This document shows positions 1 through 6,437 of a stretch of 31,127 nt of DNA, in pieces; the stretch's first letter is position 1; the number at the start of each line of letters is the position of its first letter. Under the pieces are notes generated by a model. That model saw nothing but the letters and a program-made list of their open reading frames with translations. It searched no databases and had not been told where the DNA came from. The DNA comes from Clostridia bacterium. GTDB taxonomy: Bacteria > Bacillota_A > Clostridia > Christensenellales > Aristaeellaceae. The stretch spans positions 1 through 31,127 of the forward strand of contig JAFWUC010000049.1 in assembly GCA_017518705.1 (NCBI GenBank). Reading direction: 5' to 3'. The position numbers and the translations under genes are program-made.

Positions 1-1
1 G

Positions 2-127
2 GGCGCGAAAAACCTAAATGACATCCGCTCGATGGAAGAAAGGAGACACGCCGGAAGCGATAAATATCTCGGTCGCGAAAGGCCAGGAAACGCTCCGGGC
101 CGCTTTGACTGCGACATCACGGTGTGA
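2..127 (+). CDS. C-terminal tail of an unidentified protein (partial)
   Basis: An open frame enters from the left edge and runs 41 codons to a TGA at 125-127. I do not recognise the product; the residues are charged and end in FDCDITV. It is called as a probable gene tail because the intergenic repeat array begins only 9 bases after the stop, which mirrors how the same array begins at the stop of the sulfatase gene on the other side. A spurious short frame cannot be excluded. Confidence 0.35.
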   Translation, partial: GAKNLNDIRSMEERRHAGSDKYLGRERPGNAPGRFDCDITV

Positions 128-135
128 GGGAGCGG

Positions 136-260
136 AGCTGTTAGCTTTTAGCTGCGAGCTGTTAGAGAGCGGCGGCAGACGCCGCCGCGTCCGGAGTCAT
201 TGGTCGTTGGTCTTTGGTCGTTTGGCTGACGCCAAACAAAGTTTCCCGTTGGCACGACTG
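136..260 (+). repeat. Composite heptanucleotide repeat, copy A1
   Basis: The parts in order are: four AGCTNTT-type heptamers (136-163), a GC hairpin with 8-bp arms (169-176/181-188), four GGTCNTT-type heptamers (195-222), and a perfect GTTTGGC/GCCAAAC hairpin (220-237) followed by conserved sequence to about 260. The same order recurs at 2149-2281. The style resembles the short tandemly repeated repetitive (STRR) heptamers known from cyanobacteria. Confidence 0.85.
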
Positions 261-312
261 CCCTTCTCTCCGCGTCATGGCGAGTGAGCGTTACGTAAGC
301 CGCTTCCGCGAA

Positions 313-351
313 GCGTCATTGCGAACGAGCGAAGCGAGTGTGGCAATCCGT
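313..351 (+). repeat. GCGTCATTGCG...GGCAATCCGT palindromic module
   Basis: The module starts with GCGTCATTGCG and ends with GGCAATCCGT. Between them is a GAGCGAAGCGAG-type interior. The same two end boxes, in either orientation, recur at 374-477, 522-562, 2296-2332 and in diverged form at 18067-18157, which marks a dispersed intergenic repeat family. Confidence 0.75.
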
Positions 352-373
352 ACCCCACTTTCACAAATCAAGA

Positions 374-477
374 ACGGATTGCCACGTCACAGGCTGCGCC
401 TGTAGCTTAATGGCCTCTCGCGGTTCTATGCGTCCACTGGACGCATATTCATTACCGCTCGAGCCTCGCAATGACGC
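374..477 (-). repeat. Inverted palindromic module with two internal hairpins
   Basis: It opens with ACGGATTGCC (the reverse complement of GGCAATCCGT) and closes with CGCAATGACGC. Inside are two unrelated perfect hairpins: ACAGGC/GCCTGT at 389-403 and ATGCGTCC/GGACGCAT at 428-446. This looks like the 522-562 module enlarged by a second stem. Confidence 0.7.
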
Positions 478-521
478 AGGGAGAAGGGCAGAGAGCCATC
501 AAGAGAAAAGCAGCGAAGAGG

Positions 522-562
522 ACGGATTGCCACGCCTGCCTCTGGCAGGCTCGCAATGACGC
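522..562 (-). repeat. Compact palindromic module
   Basis: ACGGATTGCCAC (522-533), a perfect GCCTGCC/GGCAGGC hairpin (534-550) and TCGCAATGACGC (551-562). It is the minimal form of the family: constant end boxes around one variable stem. Confidence 0.75.
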
Positions 563-565
563 ACT

Positions 566-651
566 AACCAACGACCAATGACCAACGACGCGGCGCTTGC
601 GCCGCTTCTAAGAGCTAAGAGCTAAGAGCTAAGAGCTAACAGCTAAAAGCT
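566..651 (-). repeat. Composite heptanucleotide repeat, copy A2 (inverted)
   Basis: On the minus strand it reads: six AGCTNTT heptamers (651 down to 610), a GC hairpin (590-605), then GGTCRTT heptamers (about 589 to 566). It is inverted relative to A1 and to the copy at 2149. Its outer edge is one base from the sulfatase stop codon (653-655). Confidence 0.85.
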
Positions 652-652
652 A

Positions 653-2131
653 TCACCTCCCCGCTCCCCGCTGCCCCTCCTTCGCCGTGCGGGGGATGTC
701 GCCGTAGACGCGGACCGAAGGGTCGGTACAGCCGAGGCGGCAAAACTGGCCCGAACCGTTCACGCCCTCGCGCTTCGCGTCGAAGTCAAAGCTGCGATTG
801 GCCTCGAAAAAAGATTCCAGTCGGTTTTTGAGCTCTTCGGCGGCGCCGCCGGCCTCGGTGCCGTACAGGTTCACGGTCTCGTCCGGGTCGGTTTCCATGT
901 CGTACAGCTCGTTGGGGCCGTCCGGATAGCGGTGGACGTACTTCCACCTGCCCCGGCGGATCATGCGCACCGGGCCGTACTCGTCGAATATGACCACCTC
1001 TTCCCTGCGGGAACGCCCGCCCGAAAGCGTGGGTAGGAAACTGGCGCCCGGCAGCTCCTTGGGCGTTTCGGCGCCCACAAGTTCGCACAGCGTGGGATAC
1101 AGGTCCAGCGCGCTCACCATGTCCGCCACCCTGCGCCCGGGCCGCGTGACCAGCGGTGGGAAGCGCAGCAGGAAGGGCACCTTGACCGCCTGGTCGTACA
1201 TGTTCATGGGATAGGTGCCGTTGCCCTTGCCCCACACGCCGTGGTGGCCCATGCTCATGCCGTTGTCGGAGGTGAATATGACCAGCGTTTCGTCGAGTAT
1301 CCCCTTTTCCTTCAGCTTGTCCAGTATGCGCCCCGCGCCCTCGTCCATGGCGGATACGGCGGCAAAGTAGCCCCGCAGGTTTTCCCGTCGGGCGGGAGTG
1401 CCGAACACGGGCCCGGTGGTCATGTCCGGGTGATCGGGTACGTCGGGGATGCCGTCAAACGGGCATTTGTCGTAATAGTCCATCCACTTTTGGGGATGCT
1501 GCCCGGCGCCCCAGGGGCTGTGGGGAGCGGTGTAGTGCACGCTTATGTAGAACGGCCGGCCGCCGCCCGCCAGCGCGTCGATGTCCCGGCACGCACGCTC
1601 GGTGATCAGGTCGGTGACGTACTGCCCGTGCATGACCTTTATGTCGCCGTTTTCGACCACGTCCGGGTGGTAGTACCAGCAGCCGCCCTTGCCCAGGGCG
1701 TACCAGTCGGCAAAGCCCATCTGGGGAGTGACGCTGTCCCCCAGGTGCCACTTGCCCGACAGCGCGCAGACGTAGCCGTTATCGGAAAGCATGTCCGTGT
1801 AGCCGCGCACGCCGCGCAGGTAGGCGATGGGCTCGCCCTCGTCCGCGTAGCCGCCGTAGGGGTTTTCTCTGCCCTGAGACGCGAACTTTTCGGCGTCCAC
1901 GTTGCCGCTCCGCAGCCAGTCCAGCACGCCGTGGCGGCAGGGCATCAGCCCCGTGAGCAGCGATGCTCTCGCGGGGGAGCACACGGGGGACGCGCAGTAG
2001 AAGTTTTCGTACAGAAGGCCTTCCCGGGCGAGCAGGTCCAGGTTCGGGGTGACCAGTTCACGGGCGCCCGCGCAGTGCATCGCCCAGGGCCCCTGGTCGT
2101 CGGAAAGGATGAACACGATGTTGGGTCTCAT
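653..2131 (-). CDS. Sulfatase (arylsulfatase/alkaline phosphatase superfamily), cytoplasmic form
   Basis: A 492-residue type I sulfatase that hydrolyses sulfate esters, probably on glycans. The N-terminus goes straight into the catalytic fold: the metal-binding DD at 11-12 and the sulfatase signature CSPAR with Cys51, the residue converted to formylglycine. A second metal/active-site block, FTSDNG followed by GHHG, lies near residue 290. The Cys-type site would need an anaerobic radical-SAM maturase, which is not in this window. There is no signal peptide, so it should act inside the cell. The start is supported by GGAGG four bases before ATG. It lies downstream of the ABC importer genes on the same strand, but a terminator and a repeat block separate them, and the repeat begins 18 bases before the start codon. 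The substrate is not readable from sequence. Confidence 0.93.
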   Translation of the reverse strand: MRPNIVFILSDDQGPWAMHCAGARELVTPNLDLLAREGLLYENFYCASPVCSPARASLLTGLMPCRHGVLDWLRSGNVDAEKFASQGRENPYGGYADEGEPIAYLRGVRGYTDMLSDNGYVCALSGKWHLGDSVTPQMGFADWYALGKGGCWYYHPDVVENGDIKVMHGQYVTDLITERACRDIDALAGGGRPFYISVHYTAPHSPWGAGQHPQKWMDYYDKCPFDGIPDVPDHPDMTTGPVFGTPARRENLRGYFAAVSAMDEGAGRILDKLKEKGILDETLVIFTSDNGMSMGHHGVWGKGNGTYPMNMYDQAVKVPFLLRFPPLVTRPGRRVADMVSALDLYPTLCELVGAETPKELPGASFLPTLSGGRSRREEVVIFDEYGPVRMIRRGRWKYVHRYPDGPNELYDMETDPDETVNLYGTEAGGAAEELKNRLESFFEANRSFDFDAKREGVNGSGQFCRLGCTDPSVRVYGDIPRTAKEGQRGAGR

Positions 2132-2148
2132 GGTGCCTCCGGGAGTTT

Positions 2149-2281
2149 AGCTGTGAGCTGTTAGCTTTTAGCTGTTAGAGCGGCTTCGCCGCCGTCAGCG
2201 GTCATTGGTCATTGGTCATTGGTCGTTGGTCGTTTGGCTGAAGCCAAACAAAGTTACTTGTTGGTACGACTGTCCTTTATG
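2149..2281 (+). repeat. Composite heptanucleotide repeat, copy B
   Basis: It has the same order as A1: four AGCTNTT heptamers (2149-2176), a GC hairpin GCGGC/GCCGC (2180-2192), five GGTCRTT heptamers (2200-2234), a perfect GTTTGGC/GCCAAAC hairpin (2232-2249), and a conserved tail containing GTTGGYACGACTGYCCTT. Relative to A2 it is inverted, so the two copies face each other across the sulfatase gene. Confidence 0.87.
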
Positions 2282-2295
2282 CGTCATGCCCTTTT

Positions 2296-2332
2296 GCGTC
2301 ATTGCGCGGTCTGCGACCGCTCGCAATGACGC
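2296..2332. repeat. Long palindrome of the GCGTCATTGCG family
   Basis: GCGTCATTGCG (2296-2306) pairs perfectly with CGCAATGACGC (2322-2332). An inner CGGTC/GACCG stem (2307-2311/2315-2319) has a TGC loop, and a two-base bulge separates the stems. It would form a strong hairpin in DNA or RNA. Confidence 0.8.
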
Positions 2333-2399
2333 GGGAGGGGGGACGGAGGTACGGTGGGAACGGAGACGCAGGGGGGACGGTGGTTCGCGGGAGTGGGGC

Positions 2400-2448
2400 A
2401 ATAAAACAGCGGGGGAAATAAAACAGCGGGGGAAAACATTCCCCCGCC
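2400..2448 (-). terminator. Terminator of the ABC importer operon, with duplicated 3' arm
   Basis: On the minus strand, just after the permease stop, GCGGGGGAA pairs with TTCCCCCGC around a TGTT loop (2426-2447), followed by TGTTTTATTT. The 3' arm plus U-tract is repeated exactly once more 17 bases further on (2400-2415 and 2417-2432), so either copy can pair with the single 5' arm. Confidence 0.8.
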
Positions 2449-2460
2449 GGAAAAAGCGGT

Positions 2461-3618
2461 TTAACCCTTTATGCCGCCGCGGGCGACGCCGCGCACGATC
2501 TGCTTCCTGGCGAACAGGAAGAGGAACAGCATCGGCAGCACGACCATCGTGGCGCCCGCCATGATCAGCTCGTAATGTATGCCGACCTCGGTGGTGAAGG
2601 TTATGAGCGCCCAGGGCAGGGTCCTGACTTCGTCCCTGGCGATGACCAGCTTGGGCCACATGAAGCTGTTCCAGCTGGCCATGGCGTTGAGCAGCAGGAT
2701 GGTGACCAGGGAAGGCGAGGCGATGGGCACCATGACCTTCCACAGGTACTGCCAGTTACTGGAGCCGTCGACCTGGGAAGAATAGTACAGGCTGTCCGGC
2801 ACGCTCATGAAGAAGTTGCGCAGGATGTAGGTGTAGAATATGCTGCTGGTGAAGGGGAGTATAAGGCTGGCCAGCGTGTCGCGCATGCCCAGGCGGGTGA
2901 TGGTCTGATAGTTGGTGATGACCAGCAGCTCGAAGGGCACCATCATCATGGACAGAAGCAGCGTGAACAGCAGGTCGCGCCCCGGGAACTTAAGGCGGGA
3001 GAACGCGAAAGCCGCGAGGATGGTGGTGAACATGACCACGCCCACGGAGCACACGCACACGAAGATGGAGTTGAAGAAGTACGTGGCGAAGGGGGCGGTG
3101 TTCCAGGCGGTGACGTAGTTGTCGAAGTTCGTCCAGGAGTCGGGGCCCATGGACGGGGGGAAGCGGCTCATCTCGGCAGCGGTCTTGAAAGACGAGGCGA
3201 TCATCCAGTAGAACGGGAACACCATCACCAGCGCGCCGATGACCAAAAGCAGGTAGCGGGTCTTTTTGAGCAGCACCACGCACGCCACGAACAGCACTAT
3301 CGCTGCGCAGCACAGCGCCAGCCTGGTCATGAACGCGCCGTACTGGCCCGCGCTGTGATGCTCTGCCACCTGCATCAGGCTCTGGTACTCGCTGGTGGTC
3401 TCTATGAGCTTCCACTCGGCGACCTTGTCCGTCACGCTGTCCAGGCTCTTCATGGACTCGAAGAGGGTGATGTCCTCGCCGTGGACTTTGCTGGCCTTCT
3501 GGAAGGCGGCACCGTCAGAGACTGCCTGCATGCCGAAGGGCCACAGTATGATGATCGCGGCGAAGCACACGAGCATGACGCATATGAGCGTGATCTGTTT
3601 TGCGCTTAAATTCTTCAT
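2461..3618 (-). CDS. Carbohydrate ABC transporter permease, MalG type, with extra N-terminal domain
   Basis: A 385-residue inner-membrane subunit of a CUT1-family sugar importer. The ordinary MalG-like core begins near residue 119 (RYLLLVIGALVMVFPFYWM) and carries the cytoplasmic coupling loop as SSQVDGSS...P, a divergent EAA motif. Ahead of it is an unusual extension: a membrane segment (about 8-30), a polar helical stretch outside the membrane (31-94), and a second membrane segment (98-117). The start at 3618 is chosen because AAAGGAGG lies 8 bases upstream; an upstream ATG at 3651 would overlap the previous gene and has no such site. It is the last importer gene and is followed by a terminator. 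Confidence 0.92.
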   Translation of the reverse strand: MKNLSAKQITLICVMLVCFAAIIILWPFGMQAVSDGAAFQKASKVHGEDITLFESMKSLDSVTDKVAEWKLIETTSEYQSLMQVAEHHSAGQYGAFMTRLALCCAAIVLFVACVVLLKKTRYLLLVIGALVMVFPFYWMIASSFKTAAEMSRFPPSMGPDSWTNFDNYVTAWNTAPFATYFFNSIFVCVCSVGVVMFTTILAAFAFSRLKFPGRDLLFTLLLSMMMVPFELLVITNYQTITRLGMRDTLASLILPFTSSIFYTYILRNFFMSVPDSLYYSSQVDGSSNWQYLWKVMVPIASPSLVTILLLNAMASWNSFMWPKLVIARDEVRTLPWALITFTTEVGIHYELIMAGATMVVLPMLFLFLFARKQIVRGVARGGIKG

Positions 3619-3635
3619 CCCTGTCGCCTCCTTTC

Positions 3636-5219
3636 TCACTGGTATACCCACTTGCGCTGGATAAACTTCTGGAGCATGGTGAAGGCGAAGATTATCACGA
3701 ACAGCACCATGGCCGCGGCGGCGGCGATACCCAGCGAGTGCATACCGTCAAAGTTGGAGGTTATGTTGTTGTATATGTACCAGGCCACGGTCTCCATCTG
3801 GTAGTCTTCAGGCTTGCCGTTCCACAGCACGAACACGTCGGTGTAGACCTTGAAGGCGGAGATGGAGTTGATTATGAGCACGAGGCCGATGGTGGGGGAA
3901 AGCAGAGGCACGGTGATCTTGAAGAAGATGCGCGCGGGGCCGCTGCCGTCAACCTTTGCCACGGTGTACAGGTGCTCGTCGATGTTCTGAAGGCCGCTCA
4001 GAAGCAGGATTATGGTGAAGGGCAGGCTGTTCCATATGCCGAATATGATCAGCACAGCCATGGGGATCGTGTGGTTGGTGGCGCCCGTCTGCAGCCAGTT
4101 TATGTTTTCCGGCGCGCCGAACAGGCGGGTAAAGAAGGTGATGAACGCGTTGATGAGGCCGCTGTTCTGGTTGAACATCCACCGCCACACCAGGCCGACG
4201 GCGGTCGCCGTGGTGACCATGGGCATGAAGTAGGCGGTCTGGAACAGCACGTTCAGCTTGCTCTTCTGGTTGAGCAGGTGGGCGATCACGATCGCTATCG
4301 CGGCGGTGATGGGCACTGTGAACAGCACGAACAGGGCGGTGTTCCTGATGGACCTTAGGAACTGGTCGGAGCCCCTGCCGCTTAAGATGAACTTATAGTT
4401 CGCAAGCCCGAAGCCCGTGGCGGTGCCCATGTTGTTGCCGGTCAGGTGGTACCCCTCCTGGAAGCTCATTATGAGCACGCGGATCATGGGGTACAGGGTA
4501 AATATGCCAACGCCGATAAGGAAGGGCATCAGATAGTCGAAAGGCTCGATGGCGAGACCGACCCTGGCGCGCCCGTCGGTGTCCTTCGTGAGCCAGAGCA
4601 TCAGCAGCAGCAGCGCGAAGGCGAGGCAGATGCCGCCGCCTATAAGCAGCGCGCGCCCGTAGTAGATGAGTATGTAGCCGTCGGTGTTGGTCACGCTCAT
4701 GGTGGCCTTGACGGTCTTGGTGGTGATTTTGGAGGACGCCTGGTCCGCCTTTTCGATCAGGTCCTTCGTGAGGCCGGGCAGCGCTTCGTTTGCCGCCTTT
4801 TCGATCTCTGCCGCGGCGGCTTCGTCGCCGGAAGCGGTCAGGCGCTCCTTGGCGCGCTCGACGTAGCCGGCTACCGCGTGGGCAAGCACGTCTTCGTCGC
4901 TTAAACCCTCGGCCGCCTCCTTGTCGATAAGCTCGTTCACGGCCTTGCGGCGGTTGGAGATGACCTGGTTGTTGATCAGGGAGGCGTTCCTGGTGTGGGA
5001 GAGCATGATCTCCTTCACCAGCCCCTCGACGCCCGAGGTCTTGTCCTTGAACACGTTGGTGCGCGCCGTGATGTAGTAGTTGTCCTTATACTCGCCCAGT
5101 TTCGCGGCGCCCACGCAGCCCAGAGCGATAAGCAGCGCGCCCAGCAGCGCGAAGATCACTATGTGCGCCAGCAGGCGTCCGCTGCCCCGGCGGAACTTTT
5201 TCTTTCTGGGAGCAGCCAT
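3636..5219 (-). CDS. Carbohydrate ABC transporter permease, MalF/UgpA type, with extra N-terminal domain
   Basis: A 527-residue partner permease, much longer than the roughly 300 residues usual for this type. The MalF-like core starts near residue 226 (FDYLMPFLIGVGIFTLYPM). It ends with the coupling motif VAKVDGSGPARIFFKITVP, a recognisable EAA loop. Residues 17-39 form a first membrane segment, 40-185 a charged, alanine- and glutamate-rich helical region predicted outside the membrane, and 188-211 a second added membrane segment. The ATG immediately follows the ATPase stop (TAAATG), with AGGAGG inside the ATPase end, indicating translational coupling. It should pair with the MalG-type subunit downstream. 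Confidence 0.93.
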   Translation of the reverse strand: MAAPRKKKFRRGSGRLLAHIVIFALLGALLIALGCVGAAKLGEYKDNYYITARTNVFKDKTSGVEGLVKEIMLSHTRNASLINNQVISNRRKAVNELIDKEAAEGLSDEDVLAHAVAGYVERAKERLTASGDEAAAAEIEKAANEALPGLTKDLIEKADQASSKITTKTVKATMSVTNTDGYILIYYGRALLIGGGICLAFALLLLMLWLTKDTDGRARVGLAIEPFDYLMPFLIGVGIFTLYPMIRVLIMSFQEGYHLTGNNMGTATGFGLANYKFILSGRGSDQFLRSIRNTALFVLFTVPITAAIAIVIAHLLNQKSKLNVLFQTAYFMPMVTTATAVGLVWRWMFNQNSGLINAFITFFTRLFGAPENINWLQTGATNHTIPMAVLIIFGIWNSLPFTIILLLSGLQNIDEHLYTVAKVDGSGPARIFFKITVPLLSPTIGLVLIINSISAFKVYTDVFVLWNGKPEDYQMETVAWYIYNNITSNFDGMHSLGIAAAAAMVLFVIIFAFTMLQKFIQRKWVYQ

Positions 5220-6308
5220 TTACAGCACCTCCTGATCAGCGGCGGGATTGAGCCTTTCCCCGGTGGCTTGGTCGAACAGGAACACGCCCCTCTTCTTAAG
5301 GCTCAGCTTCACCTTGCCGCCTTCCTCCAGACCCACTTCGGCGGGGATGTAGGCGCGGAAGGACGTGCCGCCCAGGGTGAACATGGCCATTTCGTCCTTG
5401 CCCAGCTTGTAAACGCTCTTTACCGTGCAGGGCAGGGTCTCGGAGCTGGCTTCGTCGATAAAGAAGCTTTCGCTGCGCACGGCAAGGTTGACTTTTCCGT
5501 CGAATTTGATGCCGGCAAAGCGCTTGAGGGCGATCCTGTCGTCGGTGCCGTCGGGGATGAACACGCCGTCTTTGAACGTGCCCGGGATGTTGTTTATGGG
5601 CGGGTTGCCCAGGAAGTCGGCCACGAACTGGTTGGCGGGCTCGTCGTACAGGCGCTGGGGAGCGTCGTACTGTTGCTTTACGCCCAGCTTCATCAGCACG
5701 ATGTGGTCGGAGATGGACATGGCCTCCTCCTGGTCGTGGGTGACGAAGATGGTGGTGACCTTGGTCTCCTGCTGGATGCGGCGGATCTCTTCGCGCATCT
5801 CGAGGCGCAGGCGGGCGTCAAGGTTGCTTAGCGGCTCGTCGAGCAGCAGCAGGCGGGGGTTCTTGACCAGAGCGCGGGCGATTGCGACCCTCTGCTGCTG
5901 GCCGCCGGAAAGCTGCTTGGGCTTCCTGTCCAGCATGGTGTCCACGTGCACGAGCCTGGCCATCTCTACGGCTCTGGCGACGCGCTCTTCCTTGGGCACT
6001 TTCTGGATCTCCAGCGGGAAGCAGATGTTCTTGAGCACGCTCATGTGGGGATACAGGGCGTAGTTCTGGAACACCAGGCCGATGCCCCGCTCTTCCGGAG
6101 GAAGATTGGTCACGTCGTCGTCGTCAAACCAAATCTTTCCGCCGCTTACGGGCAGTATGCCCGCCAGCATGTTGAGGATGGTGCTCTTGCCGCAGCCGGA
6201 AGGGCCCAGAAGCGAAATCAATTCGCCGTCCTCCAGGGTGACGTTGAAGTGGTCTACCGCGTTGAGTGTGCCGAACGTTTTGGTCAGGTCCTCAAATCTG
6301 ACTTTCAT
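5220..6308 (-). CDS. Sugar ABC transporter ATP-binding protein (MalK/MsmK/UgpC family)
   Basis: A 362-residue ATPase that powers the importer from the cytoplasmic face. In order: Walker A GPSGCGKST (35-43), Q-loop in VFQNYALYPH, signature LSGGQQQRVAIARAL, Walker B LLLLDEP with D-loop SNLDAR, and switch histidine in VTHDQEEA. A C-terminal regulatory OB-like (TOBE/MalK) domain follows, ending near the stop. The start at 6308 is preferred because GGAGGAG sits 6 bases upstream; an earlier in-frame start at 6362 would run through a hairpin. The gene abuts the MalF-type permease and lies 129 bases after the solute-binding protein gene. Confidence 0.96.
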   Translation of the reverse strand: MKVRFEDLTKTFGTLNAVDHFNVTLEDGELISLLGPSGCGKSTILNMLAGILPVSGGKIWFDDDDVTNLPPEERGIGLVFQNYALYPHMSVLKNICFPLEIQKVPKEERVARAVEMARLVHVDTMLDRKPKQLSGGQQQRVAIARALVKNPRLLLLDEPLSNLDARLRLEMREEIRRIQQETKVTTIFVTHDQEEAMSISDHIVLMKLGVKQQYDAPQRLYDEPANQFVADFLGNPPINNIPGTFKDGVFIPDGTDDRIALKRFAGIKFDGKVNLAVRSESFFIDEASSETLPCTVKSVYKLGKDEMAMFTLGGTSFRAYIPAEVGLEEGGKVKLSLKKRGVFLFDQATGERLNPAADQEVL

Positions 6309-6339
6309 ATAAATCTCCTCCGGGATATTATTGCTGTGT

Positions 6340-6377
6340 GCGCTGCGGGCAAGCGCGATCACGCCTGCCCGCAGCGC
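6340..6377 (-). promoter_or_regulatory. Stem-loop H2 in the SBP-ATPase spacer
   Basis: Perfect 12-bp arms GCGCTGCGGGCA (6340-6351) and TGCCCGCAGCGC (6366-6377) enclose a 14-base loop. No U-tract follows on the minus strand, so it is unlikely to be a plain terminator. It sits about 20 bases upstream of the ATPase ribosome binding site. Confidence 0.6.
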
Positions 6378-6395
6378 CCGCTGCCATATAACAGT

Positions 6396-6424
6396 CTATG
6401 GCGGGGGGAGTCCCCCCGCCATAG
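6396..6424 (-). promoter_or_regulatory. Stem-loop H1 after the solute-binding protein gene
   Basis: A perfect 13-bp stem (CTATGGCGGGGGG / CCCCCCGCCATAG) with a 3-base loop lies 13 bases beyond the SBP stop. On the transcribed minus strand it is followed by ACTGTTATATGG rather than a U-run. A role in partial termination or protection of the SBP message 3' end fits, because binding proteins are usually needed in excess over the membrane subunits. Confidence 0.65.
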
Positions 6425-6437
6425 TCAAAACGGTTTT

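Larger units (their letters stand above)
128..652. repeat. 525-bp repeat-filled intergenic region between convergent genes
   Basis: There is no convincing gene here. The region holds two composite heptanucleotide repeats in inverted orientation at its ends (136-260 and 566-651) and three palindromic modules built on GCGTCATTGCG / GGCAATCCGT between them (313-351, 374-477, 522-562). It lies between a plus-strand gene tail and the minus-strand sulfatase, so it may also terminate transcription from both sides. Short open frames across it are repeat-derived. Confidence 0.8.
2132..2460. repeat. 329-bp gene-free spacer with repeats and terminator
   Basis: This spacer lies between the sulfatase start and the MalG-type permease stop. 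It holds a composite heptamer repeat (2149-2281), a long palindrome (2296-2332), G-rich sequence without recognisable content (about 2333-2399), and the permease terminator with a duplicated arm (2400-2448). No gene is evident. No clear promoter for the sulfatase is visible outside the repeat. Confidence 0.75.

Noticed and set aside
610..651. Tandem repeats considered as a CRISPR array
   Set aside because: The units are only 7 bases with no spacers, and no cas genes are present. It is a heptanucleotide tandem array.
128..652. Small proteins encoded in the left intergenic region
   Set aside because: The short frames consist of the repeat arrays and palindromes, lack convincing ribosome binding sites, and resemble no family.
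6396..6424. H1 hairpin as a simple terminator ending the binding-protein transcript
   Set aside because: No U-tract follows on the transcribed strand and no promoter is evident for the ATPase. Partial termination or RNA stabilisation is more likely.
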